64,000 nt of DNA from Gymnorhina tibicen (GCA_013399875.1 VXAZ01009311.1:345943-409942), one strand, 5' to 3'. Shown: positions 1-13,234, counted from the first letter of the stretch. The notes: generated by a model from the sequence alone, not told the origin. A program made the numbers and translations.

Positions 1-2005
1 GATCCATCTTTATTCTGTTTGAACTCTTCTTGACCCCCCTGCAGCTTTGTTTTACTTGGTTTAGCTGCAACTGCAATTTTTCTAATGACCAGATGGCTAT
101 GGCTAATTTGTTTTATTTCTGTTTATCTTTTTATGCTACCACCATGGTTTTATAACTCTAACTCAATGTGATATAGAGAAATGCAGTCCTGGTAAGACAA
201 AGAGGCCTTAAGAAGTGGGGACATGGGATGTGGAGGTGTGGGGTGATCAAAGGTGGGACTGGCCGTGGAGACTGCATAGCTATAAACAGTTTACTCCTGG
301 TCAGTTAAAAATATACAGACCTGGAGCTGGATGAAACCAGGTTTAGGAGTAAAAGAAGAAATAGTGTCTAAGATTTGTGGAAGTTATCGTGTCTGGTACA
401 TTTGGGTGTAGGGATGCAGTCCAACAAAAAAAGAACAAGGTGTACAATGTGCTACAAAGAACATAAGAATAACCAGAAGTGGATCCTGAAGAAGGAGAAA
501 CCACCATCACCATCATGGCCCTCCTGGGAAAAGCTCCAGATGCTGACAACTCAACATAACCCCTGCCACCCACATCACCAGGACGAAACCACTGACCTTA
601 GGACCCAGCAGAGAGAAAGATGTGTGAGGATAACACCAGGGAAAGGGATAGAAACTCAGATGTGTGTATGACAGTCTCAGCCACAGAATTATTAGTGCTG
701 AAACCTTTCCTGCATAGAAGCGTTCTTTTTCCACACTAATTAGATGAGGGCTGATAATGATTAAGCAACTAAGATTTTATTATGCTAACGATAAACTCTT
801 GGCTCCATATTTAAGACATGTTTACTGTTTGCCCATAAAAATGATTCTGAGAGTAACGCACTTTCACAACCAACATTTGCTATAATCTATCAATGTCTGA
901 AAGATGCACTTCATAACCAGTTTAAGCTGATGAGAGACAATAAAAAGGATATTCCTAGTCCCCTTTGCCTAGTATTTGAGGCTGGATATTCGTACCTTTT
1001 TGTAGACCTTTTTGTGGTCTCTGATAGAGCTGAAAATGCCTCTAGTCTAAATCTAATTGCACTCACAGAAAGAGTAGTACCATGCATTAATATTTTCACT
1101 AACAATGGTAATAACAAGACAGCTGTGGCAGTACTGTATTTCAGGTCTTCAAGGTTACAGCTGCCTCAGTTTCCTGTGCTAAAAATGTTGCAAGCATTAG
1201 CCCCAAAATGCTACCATTGAAACCTTTTGGATGCAGGTGCAGTTAACATGCACGCATTTGGAATTGTGTGGCTGCAAAACTAGTTGCAAACATTATAAAT
1301 TTTGGTGACTGAAGAAGGATAAAGACAGGAGACAGGAGTTGAGGAGGGAATGAACCTTAAAAATCAGCTTTGCCACCCAAAAAGGTGTGCCACTGCACCA
1401 CAGACTTGCTGTTTGCTGCTCATTATGTGTAATTCTCTTCTTCCAGGGAGTTCAGTTATCCACTGGGAGAGCAGTGAGATGCAATTTTTCAGCCATCCAA
1501 TCAGGGAATATATGATTTCAGGGGCACAGCACAGTTTACGGAAGAACAGAGAATGAGCAGCTGAAGTGAATAATTCAAGAACTATCCATAGGCCACGATT
1601 TGTTTGTATAAAGTATTTGGTAAATACTTACGCATAACTATCATATTCATAGTATTCAGGAATGGTTTGGGAACAAAGGCCAGACCTCCTGAATAATTTA
1701 TTCCCCAGGAATTATTCAGATAGCTCTCGTGTATTCTCTGGAGCCTCTCTCCGTGGCACATTACCAAAAGGTACCGTGCATTAAGTGGAAGTTGGCTGTG
1801 CCCCAAGCAGGACGGAGTGTGAGTGTTTGGAGTACAACTTGCAGTGCCTGGAGAAAACCTTGTCTCCCTCCAAGCTGAGCTGCAGACACCAAGGCACAGA
1901 TGTGCTGTGTGCCAGTCTCCAGTATTTCAAGCTGTTCCGTACAACCACGGCCTGGTGAAATCAGTACTGGAGCATATGTGATGGGGACAGAATATATATT
2001 TTTTT
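1..2005. other. Unique AT-rich DNA, no gene recognised
   Basis: Reading both strands shows only short open frames (under 100 codons) with no recognisable domain. Purine-rich stretches occur but no repeat family is evident. It could be intergenic or intronic. Confidence 0.6.
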
Positions 2006-2150
2006 AAAATAAAAAAACCCAAAACATAACAAGTGAAAACAACCGTAAAAAATCCCCCCAAAAAACCAAAATCAAAATCAAAATAAGCAACAAGAACCAG
2101 ACAAAAATTTACACATATTTGAAGAAAACACAACTTAAAAAACAACAAAA
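2006..2150 (+). repeat. A/C-rich low-complexity tract
   Basis: The + strand is dominated by runs of A interrupted by C, including a run of six C followed by six A, with little G or T. This is strong strand asymmetry over about 145 bp. It is low-complexity sequence, not coding, although it gives a spurious phenylalanine-rich open frame on the - strand. Similar tracts lie near 32.7 and 43.9 kb, and on the other strand near 9.4 kb. Confidence 0.75.
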
Positions 2151-2157
2151 TTCTCCT

Positions 2158-2197
2158 GCTCTATTTTGTGAAGAACAGCTCTATTTTGTGAAGAACA
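2158..2197 (+). repeat. Two-copy 20-bp tandem duplication
   Basis: A 20-bp unit beginning gctctattttg is present twice head to tail without a mismatch, directly after the A/C-rich tract. The lack of divergence suggests a recent slippage or duplication event. Confidence 0.9.
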
Positions 2198-3157
2198 GTA
2201 TTTTGTTTTATTCTTTACCTTCATATTATTTTAAAGTTGGCTGTTTTCTGAGGGCTGGTTCATTTGTTTGTTTCTGTTCATATTAGCATTTGAGGCCTTA
2301 TCTTCCCCACTTTCCATGAGGATTCCTGCAAATGGTAGCAATCAAATTTTGAGATCCCAGGCACTAAAAACAAGATTACTTTGTTGGATTTTGCTTGAAC
2401 ATTGTGAAATGTTGCTCTCATTTTCAAAATCGGGGGGTTCTTAATGCTGTAATTTATTTACCAGACCACAGTCAAGCATGTGTATAGAAACACAAAGGGA
2501 AATTCTCCTTTTCTTCAAGTTTAATATTATGGCAATAAATTTCTTTCAGTTTCCACTGGCCAATGACAGTTTGGGTAAGTGTCTTCTTGATTGCAGCTGC
2601 TAGTAGAAGAGCTATTCCCTCTTCATTAGAACAGGGGCAGTTTTATCATTAACTTAAATATATTGATTTTTTTTTTTTTGTACAACAGATGCTTAATTTT
2701 AGCCAGATTTTTCAGATTTTGAATGCCAACAAGAAAATGATGATAAAGCTTCCCTCTTGCTGATGGTTTCTTTAGGGAGTATTTTCTTCCTGCCTATTGC
2801 AACAAAGGGTTATTTTTCTTCCTCACTAAAATTTTCCCAAGTAAAAAGCCATCCTTGGCTACAAGGAAAAAAAAAATCCACAACTAAGAAACATTTCCTC
2901 ACAATCAGTCTATTGAAATTCACCTTGCACCCTCGCAAAAGGGGAGCTTCTGAACCATAATGAATAGGCCCTGATTTTACAGGTCTAAGTGATATTTGAG
3001 CCACAGTCACTCCTAACTTGCTTGTTTTTCATTGGGGTTGCAACTATCCGGGTTCCCATAAAACAGCCAAACTGCAGACAGAAAAGGTTTTCAAAAGCAG
3101 AGTCACTAGAATATTGAAATTTCAGAGATAAGAGGAGGAAATAAACAGGGAACCTGG
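2198..3157. other. Unique DNA, no gene recognised
   Basis: AT-rich sequence with a T10 run near 2670 and an A run near 2870. No open frame of interest and no repeat family recognised. Confidence 0.55.
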
Positions 3158-3275
3158 GAAAGTGTTCAAGGCCAGGTTGGATGTGGCGGTCTAGTGGAAG
3201 ATGTCCCTGTTCGTTTGAATGAGATGAGCTTTGAGGTCCCTTCTGGCCGAACCTGTTCTGTAAATGTATGATTTT
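3158..3275 (+). mobile_element. CR1 LINE 3'-end fragment
   Basis: The segment carries the CR1 3' untranslated signature in the sense direction: 'gtgttcaaggccaggttgga', then 'ggtctagtgg', 'gagctttgaggtcccttc', and a degenerate terminal 'tgtatgattttgag'. The 5' part of the element is missing, as is usual for CR1. Several substitutions relative to the better copies here suggest an old insertion. No coding capacity remains. Confidence 0.85.
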
Positions 3276-5194
3276 GAGTCAAACTATACATTTATTGTAT
3301 AATTTGGTTTGGTTTAGTTAACCAAAGCATTCACCGTTGTCTTCATTCTGTATGTGTTTGAGGATTGGTTGGGAATCAGGGGTTTTGAGATTTTCTTGTT
3401 GTGTGGTTGTGTAGGGGTTTTTGCATGTTTCCCTGCTTGTTTTCTTTGCAAAGTGATAATATTTCAGCATAAATCGTTATTTTGAAACAGAAGAATGCAT
3501 TTCAGCACTTTAAGATAAAAAATGTGGATTGTTGTGGTTCAGGGAAACTCTTCTGTCTCTTTCAGGAGAGCTTGAAGCAACTAGCTGATGTTTGCCAAAA
3601 TCACAAATTAAATTGTTTGCCTGAAATTGCCTTTCTGATTGTTTTAAGCCTGAGTTTCTTTGAAAATCCATCTAGTTTAAGGTGTTGACCCTGACTATGC
3701 TCAAAGAAAATAAGGAAATCATGGTGTTTAAAAAAAAATAAAGGGAGACACTGATGGTTAGGATGGGAAGTGAAGCACACTGAAGACAGTCCTTGATCAA
3801 CGAAATGATAAATAGAAGGTAGGTCAGGGAGAAGCACCCTGGAACCACTAACTTGCAAGAGCCTCCTATATCATTAAGCATCCACTTTTCTGAGCAGGCA
3901 AAAATTAAAACTATGACTAGTTTTAGGGACATAACTCTACATCAGTAAAACTCCATCTTGCTGACCACAGCCATATGCAGCTATTGCTGAACTAAACACT
4001 TTGAAAACAGTGGAAGGCTGATTTACCTGTCAGAAAGTGTTAAAACTCTTGGCAGAGTCAAAATTAGAAGTTAAAATGCCCTATTTTACTCAACCTTCTG
4101 CAGAAGTGCTGTACCTTTAATTTTCATAATCTCTGCAGCTTTAAATTCAACATTTATTTTTAACACATATATTTTAATGAAACATGAAATATAAAACGAA
4201 ACTCCAGTCTGCCTTCTATGAGCATGGAGAGAAATCCTAATTACCTGTTTCAAAAGTGTGAAGCTCTTTCTAATTTTCCAGCAGCCAGGTTCCTTAGACA
4301 GCACTCAGTATTATAACTATTTATGCCAATTGTGCTATTTCATGCATAAAATTACCGCATTATTGTTGGAATAGATGCTGGAGAGATATCTAAGCAGGGT
4401 GTAATCACTTCACTTTCTATCAAATTGTGCTTCTGAAAGGTATCATAAATTTTATTAGAAGGCAAGAGGCTAATGGAAGCCAATCAGCGTTAATGCTGAT
4501 AAAATTGCTTGTATTTTACATTATAAAACGGGGAGATATTTTTATCGTAAGGTTCCCTTTTGTTTTATTAAGAGTGTATCATGGAAAGTAGGGTACAATA
4601 GTACAACAGAGGGTTGTCAGTAACCCTCTTCCATTTCTGTTCCTGGCTTAGCTTACAAAAAAAGTTTGTGTCTCGAGATGCCTTCAGATCTTTGATGGTG
4701 TAAAGGGAGTGCAAAATAGGTTCCACAAACACTTGGGTCTGCTGACTTGCACAAGTCTTTACAATGATGAGGTGCATCTCTGATGAAAATATTTATGTCC
4801 CAAATGTTATTTGGTGTTTTTATTGTTCAAGCTAATTGTTTTCTATTAGGCTGCCTATAGAATCTGGAGAGGAATAGTTTTTATGACTCCCCAGCTTATT
4901 TTTAAAGCTCCACAGTAGAAGAATTAGAGTGGATTTTGATATGGGAAGGATGAGGATCCAGAAATGGGGATGGAAAAAAGGAGCTTTACCCATCAAGAAG
5001 TAATTGAATGTGATTTAAAGAAATTGGTCTACTTTGATGGTAAATTAAAAGTTCTTTTTTTCTACCTGTTAATAAAATTTTGTACTTAACAGAGCCACAT
5101 TCGTGCGGTCATTTGCAAAACAGCTGGTTCAAATTAGTTTCTTTTGTTTGTTTTTTTTCAACTGCATCAGGTAAGTGTGGTGGTTTCTGACCTA
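3276..5194. other. Unique DNA with a possible conserved non-coding block
   Basis: No gene or clear repeat is recognised. The stretch around 4440-4560 has several TAAT cores, a CCAAT-type core and few homopolymer runs, which is the look of a developmental enhancer (see findings). This is an impression from composition only. Confidence 0.5.
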
Positions 5195-5275
5195 TAGTTG
5201 GGGAAACTGAGATACCAAAAGGTGATGAGCCAAGATCCCAAAGAGGTAGAGTTTGTGGTAGACCTCATACTGGAA
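5195..5275 (-). mobile_element. Ancient MIR-like SINE fragment (degenerate)
   Basis: The + strand reads 'ggggaaactgagataccaaa' followed by 'ggtgatgagccaagatccca' and 'gtttgtggtagacctc'. This parallels the reverse complement of the conserved MIR core (gaaactgaggcacagagaggt...). Homology is by eye against remembered family patterns, so the edges and exact subfamily are uncertain. Confidence 0.42.
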
Positions 5276-5497
5276 AGGAGGTAGTGATTCACAGGTAGCA
5301 GCATTTGGTGAAATCACTGGGTATTTACAAACCATGTGTGGTTTGTCATGCCCTGACACTGCAGGGACAGCACCTTTCCAGGCTCTGAAAATCCCAGTTC
5401 AAACACCTGCTTTGCCTGACACGAATACTTATCTTCATCCGTAACATATACACTGTCCCTGCACATAAAGCAAATATTTACACCGCCACTTCTCGTG

Positions 5498-5661
5498 CCA
5501 TAATTTGTAGCATTATTAATGTTATTAGCATTATTTGCACTTCAGTCAGGAAGGCCCCTCCAAGACAGGGTGTTTCGTGTCACACACTGTACAAACACAT
5601 GGCAAAGGACAGTCCCAGCACTGTTGGATTAACAATCTAAATAGCTAAGACAAACAGAGGC
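5498..5661 (-). mobile_element. Ancient L3/CR1-like LINE tail (degenerate)
   Basis: The string 'cactgtacaaacacatggca', then 'ggacagtccc', then 'aacaatctaaatagctaaga' and 'caaacagaggctgggag' follows, in order, the reverse complement of an old amniote LINE tail of the L3/CR1 group. It sits between two MIR-like pieces, which suggests a mosaic of very old insertions. The family name is from memory of the pattern and needs a repeat-library search. Confidence 0.48.
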
Positions 5662-5734
5662 TGGGAGAAACAGCCGTGGGTACCCTGAGCAGGCAGGTTT
5701 TCCTGTGTTTAAGAAGGCAGATGACAGCTACCTG

Positions 5735-5796
5735 AGCTAGGATCAGTTCACAACTTTGCCACCGATTTTCTGTGTAATATATTACTTAATCACTCC
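5735..5796 (+). mobile_element. Ancient MIR-like SINE fragment (degenerate)
   Basis: The stretch 'aactttgccaccgattttct' followed by 'gtgtaa' and 'ttacttaatcactcc' resembles the sense MIR core (ctctgccactgacttgctgtgtgacc...cttaacctc). It is very diverged and could be chance similarity. Confidence 0.33.
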
Positions 5797-6010
5797 ACAA
5801 TTCCTCGGATTTCCACAGGAGTAATGTCACCAATTTATTCCAAGTTTCCTTCAGGTCTAAATTGCTGGTGCCTAGACCCAACTCCAGCTAATGAAAAAGA
5901 GTCATTGACAGGATTTGGCCCATTACTGAATTCATATTCCTGCCTCAGGTAGTCATGCATATTCCTGTCAAAGCCCACACAGTGTAACACTTGGTGTTAA
6001 TGGAGTCACA

Positions 6011-7373
6011 GTAAGGATGGATTTGTTCTCATCCAACTACATGTTTTAATTCAAAGACCACATTACTGTTCTGGTGATAGATTAGATAAGAACAAAACAT
6101 GTTTATTTCTTTTAATTCCAATTATGTTTTAAAATTCTGTTTCTGGTTGGCTGTTATTTATTTGCAGGGCTTTTTATTATTATTTTATTATTACACTGCC
6201 TCAGTGTAACTTTTTCTTTTCTAATTTAATCCTTCATTTTTAAATGCAATTTTCTTCTTCACCCACCAATAGCTGCATGACTGATTCTACTGAATGAAAT
6301 TTATAACAATGACAGAACAAAAGGGAATTTAGTCTGAATCCAAGCTAAAATCATGTTAACAATATATTCAATTTTATAGCCTCAGTTTCAATGGGGCGCC
6401 CAAGTCTTTCTGAAGTCAACAGTCTATTCTCATATCCCAAAACCTGAGTATGCTTTTGTATAACTGGAATTAGTATAACATTGGTTAGCTTATCTGACTT
6501 TGTCCCCTGAAATCATTGACTTTAAAATACTTGTCTCAGGCAGGCCACAGTGAAGAATAGAGAATTATTATCATATTTGCAGAAAAAAAAAAAAAAAGGC
6601 AAAACGGCAAAATTAAGTTCAGGCTGGAAGTATTTATCATAGCTAGGTAGGAAGCACTGCTAGAGATAATTTCAAACACACTTATCACATTCTTGGGCAG
6701 TGAATCTCTTGTGCCAAGATGTAACATTTGTAGAATGGACTTTGGCTTTCAGTTAGACCCATCACAGGACCACAGGCTGACAAAACTCTGCCTTTCTGCT
6801 CTGTGACCAAGACACATACTTATGCTCTCACTGCAGCTGTAACCCACTATCTCAACTTCTGCTGCTTTCCACATGTGTGGTCAATGTTTCTTCACCTTCT
6901 TCATTGTGCTGAGCTGTCTAACACCATGTCACCACCTCCCTTTCTCTCTGTGCCTTTCCATCCTGACAGGCCCCTTGCAGAAAGGCCAGATGCTGACAAT
7001 TAGAGTGAAACTGGTTCCATTGCTTAAGGCAGTGCCCCAGCAGGCACAGCAACTGCAGTGGGATGTTAACAAGATATTCTCCCAGGTGAGGTGAGGCTTT
7101 AGAGGGAGCCATTTCTCCTGCTGAAGCTGTCCCCCTTGCACACACAGCTGAAATGTCACACTGGGAGATTGAGCAGAAGGTTTGCCCTGGGTCTGGCTTT
7201 CCTTGTGGAGAGCTCTGCAGTCACTGGTTAAATGGCACCAAAGACAAACTGAGACACCAAGTTTCTTTCATGTGTCAGATCATGCCCTGTTGGTCCAGCA
7301 GGAAGAGATTGCTTTTTGAAAGGACAAGGTACACATCTTTGAACTTGCATTTCCTATCAGCTGATGATGCCTC
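6011..7373. other. Unique DNA, no gene recognised
   Basis: Contains an A15 run at 6583-6597. Overlapping short open frames at 6.8-7.4 kb on both strands show no domain and are judged chance frames. Confidence 0.55.
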
Positions 7374-7564
7374 TTAGAATCCTAGAATATCCTGAGTTGG
7401 AGGGGACCTACAAGGATCATCAGGTCCAACTCCTGGTCTGCACAGGACACCCCAAGACCCACAACATGTGCTGAGGAGCATTGTCCAAACTCTTCCTGAA
7501 CTCTGTCAGGTTTGGGACTGTGACCACTGCCCCGAGGACCCTGTTCAGTGCCTGACCACCCCCC
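7374..7564 (-). mobile_element. CR1 LINE 3'-end fragment, distinct subfamily
   Basis: The + strand carries 'tagaatatcctgagttggag' then 'gggacctacaaggatcatca' 'ggtccaactcctgg', and further on 'cattgtccaaactcttcctg' and 'gaccctgttcagtgcctgac'. This is a CR1 3' end read in reverse. Its 'atatcctgagttgg' start differs from the 'atggtttgggttgg' type of the other copies, indicating a different CR1 subfamily. A T-rich run follows the truncation point. Confidence 0.88.
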
Positions 7565-9177
7565 TTCTTCTTTTTTTTTTCATTTGATGAGGGTTTGGTG
7601 TTCTTTTTCCTCTTGCATGTTAATAACCAGATCTTTTTTTTCAAGCATTGCTTTTGTTACAGCGAAATCCAGTGAAACCCAGACTAAGATGAAAAAGACA
7701 TATAGACATCTTCAGCACGTCTGCCTGTATATAGACTGTAACTGAAGACAGAGACAACTGAGAAAAGAGTTTGCAGTGATGCTCATTCACTATTGATGAT
7801 TAAAATACATCTTTTGAACCACCTAGTCTCTGAATCCACTTCTGTGATTTGGAACCCCCTGGCACAGAAGTAGCCGTAGTGATTAATAGTCAGAGCACAG
7901 ACTACCCCATAAATAGATCTAATTTTGGGCTTGATTCATAGCCTAGGAATGTTAAAGTTCCACCTTTTCTTCGAAGTTAGAAGACTTTTGTGTTTCAGGG
8001 ACAAAAGTAAAAGTAAACCTGATCAGGTTTTGTGTTGTTTTAGTCTCCAGGAGCATCCAAATTTCATTCAATCTCCATATGAATAACACCACCCTTATGA
8101 TAATGGCTTTCAAACACAAGCATCAAATAATTATGCTGACAAAGCACTACAATCCAAACATTTCTGAGACAGATGATGGAAAACATGAATTATCAGACAT
8201 GACTATTCTGTATTTTCATCCACATTCTGTTAACATTGCTGTTCTCCAGTCTCCCTGAGATGGATCTCAGTAGAAGTACTCGATTTACAACCTTGTAATT
8301 CATTTGTTGTCATTTATTTTCCTTTGTATAAAAAAAGATGTAACTGCACAAATGCTGGAATCCTAAAGTGCTGGATTAAGAGGATTCTGGCTTGTCTGGC
8401 TTGTCAATGTCCTTTTACAAAGGAGAAACAAAGGGAGCTTATGCAAGGCAATACAAAAATATTCTGGCTAAGCATATGAAACAGTTCATAATAGTATTCC
8501 TCTTCTCTTAGAGGGAAAGACGGTTGGCCACACTGTCCTTGAGTATTCCATTTCCACCTTTGCCTTTTCACTTCAGATCTTGAAGAACACAAAGTACTGG
8601 CAAACTGCAAATATATATCCAAAAATATGAAGACAGATGATAAAACTCTTAATGCATGTTAGACTATGCAAAGAATTATTTTTTTTAAATTTTCCTCCTT
8701 TCTACTGTATGTATACATCAGTCCTCTGTGATACGTAAGCAATAAATTCACATCACAGCACCAAATTAGCATTATGGCTACCTGTTGGCTGTATGAAATA
8801 CAGAGCCTTCCCAAATTTTGGGGAGTTGGTCAGGTTTAATGAATGTTATCATTCAAGCAATAAATATTGCCTTTGATTTCTGTGCTAACTTATGATCATC
8901 TGGTAGATGACAAAAATGCTCAAGTTGCTCTAGTGACAACATGATGTATCCAATATGCAAAATCAGAATTCTGCTGCATAATGCCATAGAGACTGACTGA
9001 ACAGAATAAATTGATTTTATTTTCTCTTCAAAAAAGTTGAGCTTGAGCTGTATATCAAACCTAGGGTTATAGGCTTTGCACAAGAGATGACAGTTTTTTG
9101 TTGGAGACATTAGAATTCTGGATAAAAAGATTCCAGTTCAGCACTCAGACAGAATTCCTTAGGCAGGCTGCTTGTTT
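7565..9177. other. Unique DNA, no gene recognised
   Basis: AT-rich, with only short open frames and no repeat family recognised. Confidence 0.55.
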
Positions 9178-9308
9178 TCAAACTCCCATTTATAATGTAG
9201 GGATAATATTTTCTTTTTCCATTCATCTGGCTTGTTTATACTATAAGCTCTTTGCAGTATTATTTATCTCCAATGATGTATATGTTCAGCCTGTGCAGAA
9301 TGGACCTA
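9178..9308 (+). mobile_element. Ancient L3/MIR-like repeat fragment (degenerate)
   Basis: In order the + strand shows 'tcccatttataatgtaggga' 'taatatttt', then 'actataagctctttgcagta', then 'tatgttcagcctgtgcagaa' 'tggacc'. This follows the sense pattern of an old amniote repeat (ccatctgtaaaatgggataat...actgtaagctctttgggg...tgtacagcgcctagcacaatgggg). The ordered three-block match makes chance less likely, but divergence is large. Confidence 0.48.
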
Positions 9309-9407
9309 TATATTTTAATAAATCAATACAAAGATGTAGGCGAGAAACAGCTTTTTGCCTTAAAGACATTTTCACCATTTTTAACAGAAAATATAAGCCA
9401 TCTTGAA

Positions 9408-9455
9408 GGGGTTTTTTTGCTTGTTTAGTTTGGTTTTTTGGGGTTTTTTTGGTGG
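9408..9455 (-). repeat. G/T-rich low-complexity tract
   Basis: The + strand is almost entirely T and G (four-G runs between T runs), so the - strand is A/C-rich like the tracts near 2.0, 32.7 and 43.9 kb but in the opposite orientation. It lies about 100 bp downstream of the ancient repeat at 9.2-9.3 kb. Confidence 0.65.
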
Positions 9456-12400
9456 ACAAAAATACGAACCACAGCATGTGAGAAACTTACATGTCTTAAA
9501 TTCCCACTAACCCTGAAGTTAGATGGAATGTGGGAAATTCAGGATCTGGACTTGAACCAGGCAAAAGAGGCTGAACCAGAACTGTCAACATTAGAGCTGT
9601 ATGAGCATTTTTATAACTGTGTTGCACATGGTTGGTTCTGTGTTGCCATTGAGAATAGAAGTCTTGATCTAACTGGAAAAGAGAAAGAATTGGAGAAAAA
9701 CCTACTGTGAGCCTTGAAAGCTTTATTTTTGAAACTCTGTATTCCTTCTTACAAAAAGTTTCCTCTTCAAGTTTTACATAGATATGCGTGTTTTGAGTAA
9801 AAAAATATTAAACTTGTTAATGTTCTGCTCTTTTTGCCTCTTTGTTGTCTTTAAATGCCTAATTTTCAAAACAATTCTGGTACTTTTCCAAGTTCTTGTA
9901 AAAAATTTGTTGCAGATGTTCTCCTTCATAATATTTATATATACTAAAACTAAAATGCAAAACTCAGCCTGTTTTCTATTATTTATGTTGGAAAGTAATG
10001 TGGCAATAACTGTCTATGATTGAAAAAAGTATGTTTTTCTCTCACTCACTTGTTTTGTAAAACTGCCTGATAGTATTTATTTTAAAATCATCACCACAGA
10101 GCAACATCCTAAAAATATCACATCTCAAAGCCAGACTTGTAAACCAATGACAGCAACTGAATATAAGTAGGGAATAACATCTCTCTGCTTTAACAATAAG
10201 AGAAGATAATAAATATCACATTTAGCGTACACATAGCTCCATTTGCTGACTGTATATGCATATACACAAACAGTTTTCCCAGTAATAGACAGATTTCACC
10301 AGATCATTTTCCCATACAAATGACAGAATAGAGTTTTCCATTTTAGACTTAACATACACATAAATAAGCACTGTGTTTGCTCACGCTAAGAGAATATTCA
10401 TTAAAAAAAGATGAAAGAAAGGAATTCTTAGCAAAACTAATCTTACCATATATACTTAGGTGCCTCATCTAAATATACATTTCCCTTGAACATTAATTCT
10501 GTTTTCAGATACACTGTACTACTATCTATTTTTTCTGGCCCAACAATGAATTGCTGTATTAATTATAGTGTCTGGACTATTTGTCAAGGTAAAAACCAAT
10601 TCAAGTAAAATGCTGCTGCATCTGAAAATAAATCAGAAAAAGAATCAGAAAAAATTAATGCTTTCCTTTCTATTCTTTTTTTTTGTTTTTTCACATTTTT
10701 TTAGATCTGTTCCCTGAAATGCACAGGACCGAACTGTCATTACAGAAGGAGAGGCAAACATTTAAGATCACTGAAGAGGAACCAGAGGAATCATGTTCCT
10801 TTCTAGTAACTAGCTTAAAAGAATGAAGTCACAGGTTAACAGAATGGAGTCACTGATCACTTTTGATCTTTCTAGATTCAATGAACAAAGACAGAAATTG
10901 CAGAAGGCATTTAACCCATCCTAAAATCAATAACAGACACACATTCCCATTTTTTGGCAGCTCACATGGTCTCATAGTGTAGGGGTTGGATGACCAGAGT
11001 AACACAAAGTCCAAGCCAGCACTGGTGCCTGCATTTAGAGGCATGGAATCTCCAGAGTGCTCAGCTCAGCCCTGTCTTCACAGCTCTTGAGATGTTCAGA
11101 GAAATGTCCATCACTCTCCAGGTTCTGCCAATGCTGTGTTTTTTCTTAAACCCTAACAGAGCACTCCTCAACTGAACTCAAAATAGGTGTTGAATGGGGC
11201 AGACCATTGTTTTGGGCCCATGCAGGTGTGTCCTGAATGCAGTTTTGCCATGGAAGCTCGATCCAACACCCTCCTAAGGAAGGGTCAAGGACTTGTGAAA
11301 AGCTTTCTGCAGAAGGTAATTACAATTGCTCTGGGAACTAGGCAAGGATGCTGTTGAAGGATGCTATCAATACTGTCACAGGATGTTATTAGCATTATTA
11401 GGATGTTAACAACTGGCAGTGCTCATTTAGAAGTATTTGATGTCATAATAGAATTCAACACGAACACACAGAACATCTGTACATTCAAGGACTTTCCTGG
11501 AAAACAAAAGGAAATCCTGAAGGGTATAAGGATTTTAACATTAAAGAAAAAAGGTGCTGCTTTGATCAATACTCTCAGGATTTGCAAAATGGCAGCAAAG
11601 GGAGGAACGTGCCAAATAATTTTTGGCTTTGGCCCTAACTTGTAAGTCTGTCAAGGACTTCTCTTGCCAATTGGTGGAAAATGGATTACTGTCATTTTTC
11701 AAGGGACTGCACATCATTTTCCATTGATTGGCATGCCAAATCCTTCACAAAGTAATGAGTCAGGCATGATGCAAATCATCGTTGCACTGTCACTTTGATT
11801 GCATAGCCCTCTATCAATGTGATTAAACTGGTGTGGCATCCAAAAGGTAATATACGATTCTGCTTGGCTTCCACAGTGGAAAAGAAAATTTTAGTGTTAG
11901 GCAGAGGAAGCAGGAGACAAGCAAAATGGTGAGAGACATCAGTCAGTACTTGTTGCCATGCTTGTAATCTTTTAGCTGAAATGGTAAAACACTGATCATG
12001 GCTCATGATGAAATGAGATTCACACAGAACATTTGCCATCACCATCATATATGTTTTCTTGTCTGTCACAGCCATTTTAATGCGCTTACCAAAACTGCAT
12101 CTGGAGACAAGATGTAGACCTGCTTCTTAATTAACCATTCATAATAAAAAGGTACTTGTTACTCCCAAGACAATAGACATGGATTATATTACATTTTCAA
12201 GTGTCTTGTACTTCATTTTCACAGCAAAAGCCTAATGAAACACCCAAATATTGTGAAATTCTGAACACTTGTAAATACCAAAACTTGCAGTGTCAAACCA
12301 TGAAGACCTCATCTTCAAACTATTTTTGATGTCAGTGTCTCTGACATACACTGAACTTATTTATTTGCTTTTGGATTGAAGGACTAATGCATCTTTTGGC

Positions 12401-13234
12401 TGCAACCACATTTGTTTAAAATATATATTCATCTTCTCTCTGTGGGCTCTCTCATTTCAGAAAGGTTTAAGAAACTCTGCATTCTTAACTGTGCCGAGGA
12501 AATTAATATTTTCTTGCTCCTTTTTAGACCAACAATTTTCGTTAAAGTTTTCAAACTCCCTGATCAGATTTGATGAAAGTGACTAATGGGCTCCAAAATT
12601 GGGAAAAATTAGTCTGACAGCTACAGGTACACATCTGAGCACAAGCAGAAATAATGTGGCCATACAGTCAGCACTATTTCATAGACAGACTAGAAAGGGA
12701 AATAAAGCCATGCTAGATCAGCCTGACAAGGAAGTAGTACTTTTAATATTTATTTTTACAGCCAAGAAAGATATTCTGTGATTATTTATTATTGTGGGGG
12801 AGATAAAAAGTAGATTTAGGTGATTGCCTGTGAGCTGAACCCTTCACAAAACTTTCTGACAGAGCTGAGAAGTAGGTTAGTATTCAGTTCTGGCATATCC
12901 AGCACATTTGAAGTACACCTAAGTGGCCTTCCTGCTATAATGCGTTCTCAGTAAAAAGTAAGTAAACTAACTTCTTCATCAATTTGTACTGAAGGATTTC
13001 TAATATTTCCAGACAATAATTCATTCTGCTTATGGTAGTTAAGAGGCTCTTTTCTTTGATTTTACTTAAATGATTTGGAGATTCATCTTTGTGTTGAGAT
13101 CACTAGAAATCTGAGAACATGGTTCAGATCAAAAATTTCTTACAGAAATTTTCGAATATTTCTCCAATAGAATCAAGCCTCTGTATTGTCCTCCTTCTGG
13201 ATAGAAAGGATTTTATCTAATTTCACATGATACC
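9456..13234. other. Unique AT-rich DNA, no gene recognised
   Basis: Nearly 4 kb with no repeat family recognised. Minor features are a 16-bp palindrome at 10251-10266 centred on tgca, and four spaced copies of aggatg(c/t)t at 11345-11407. Open frames are below 105 codons and featureless. Confidence 0.55.

Noticed and set aside
5195..5796. tRNA genes suggested by MIR-like sequence
   Set aside because: No intact A and B boxes or cloverleaf could be read; only degraded SINE core.
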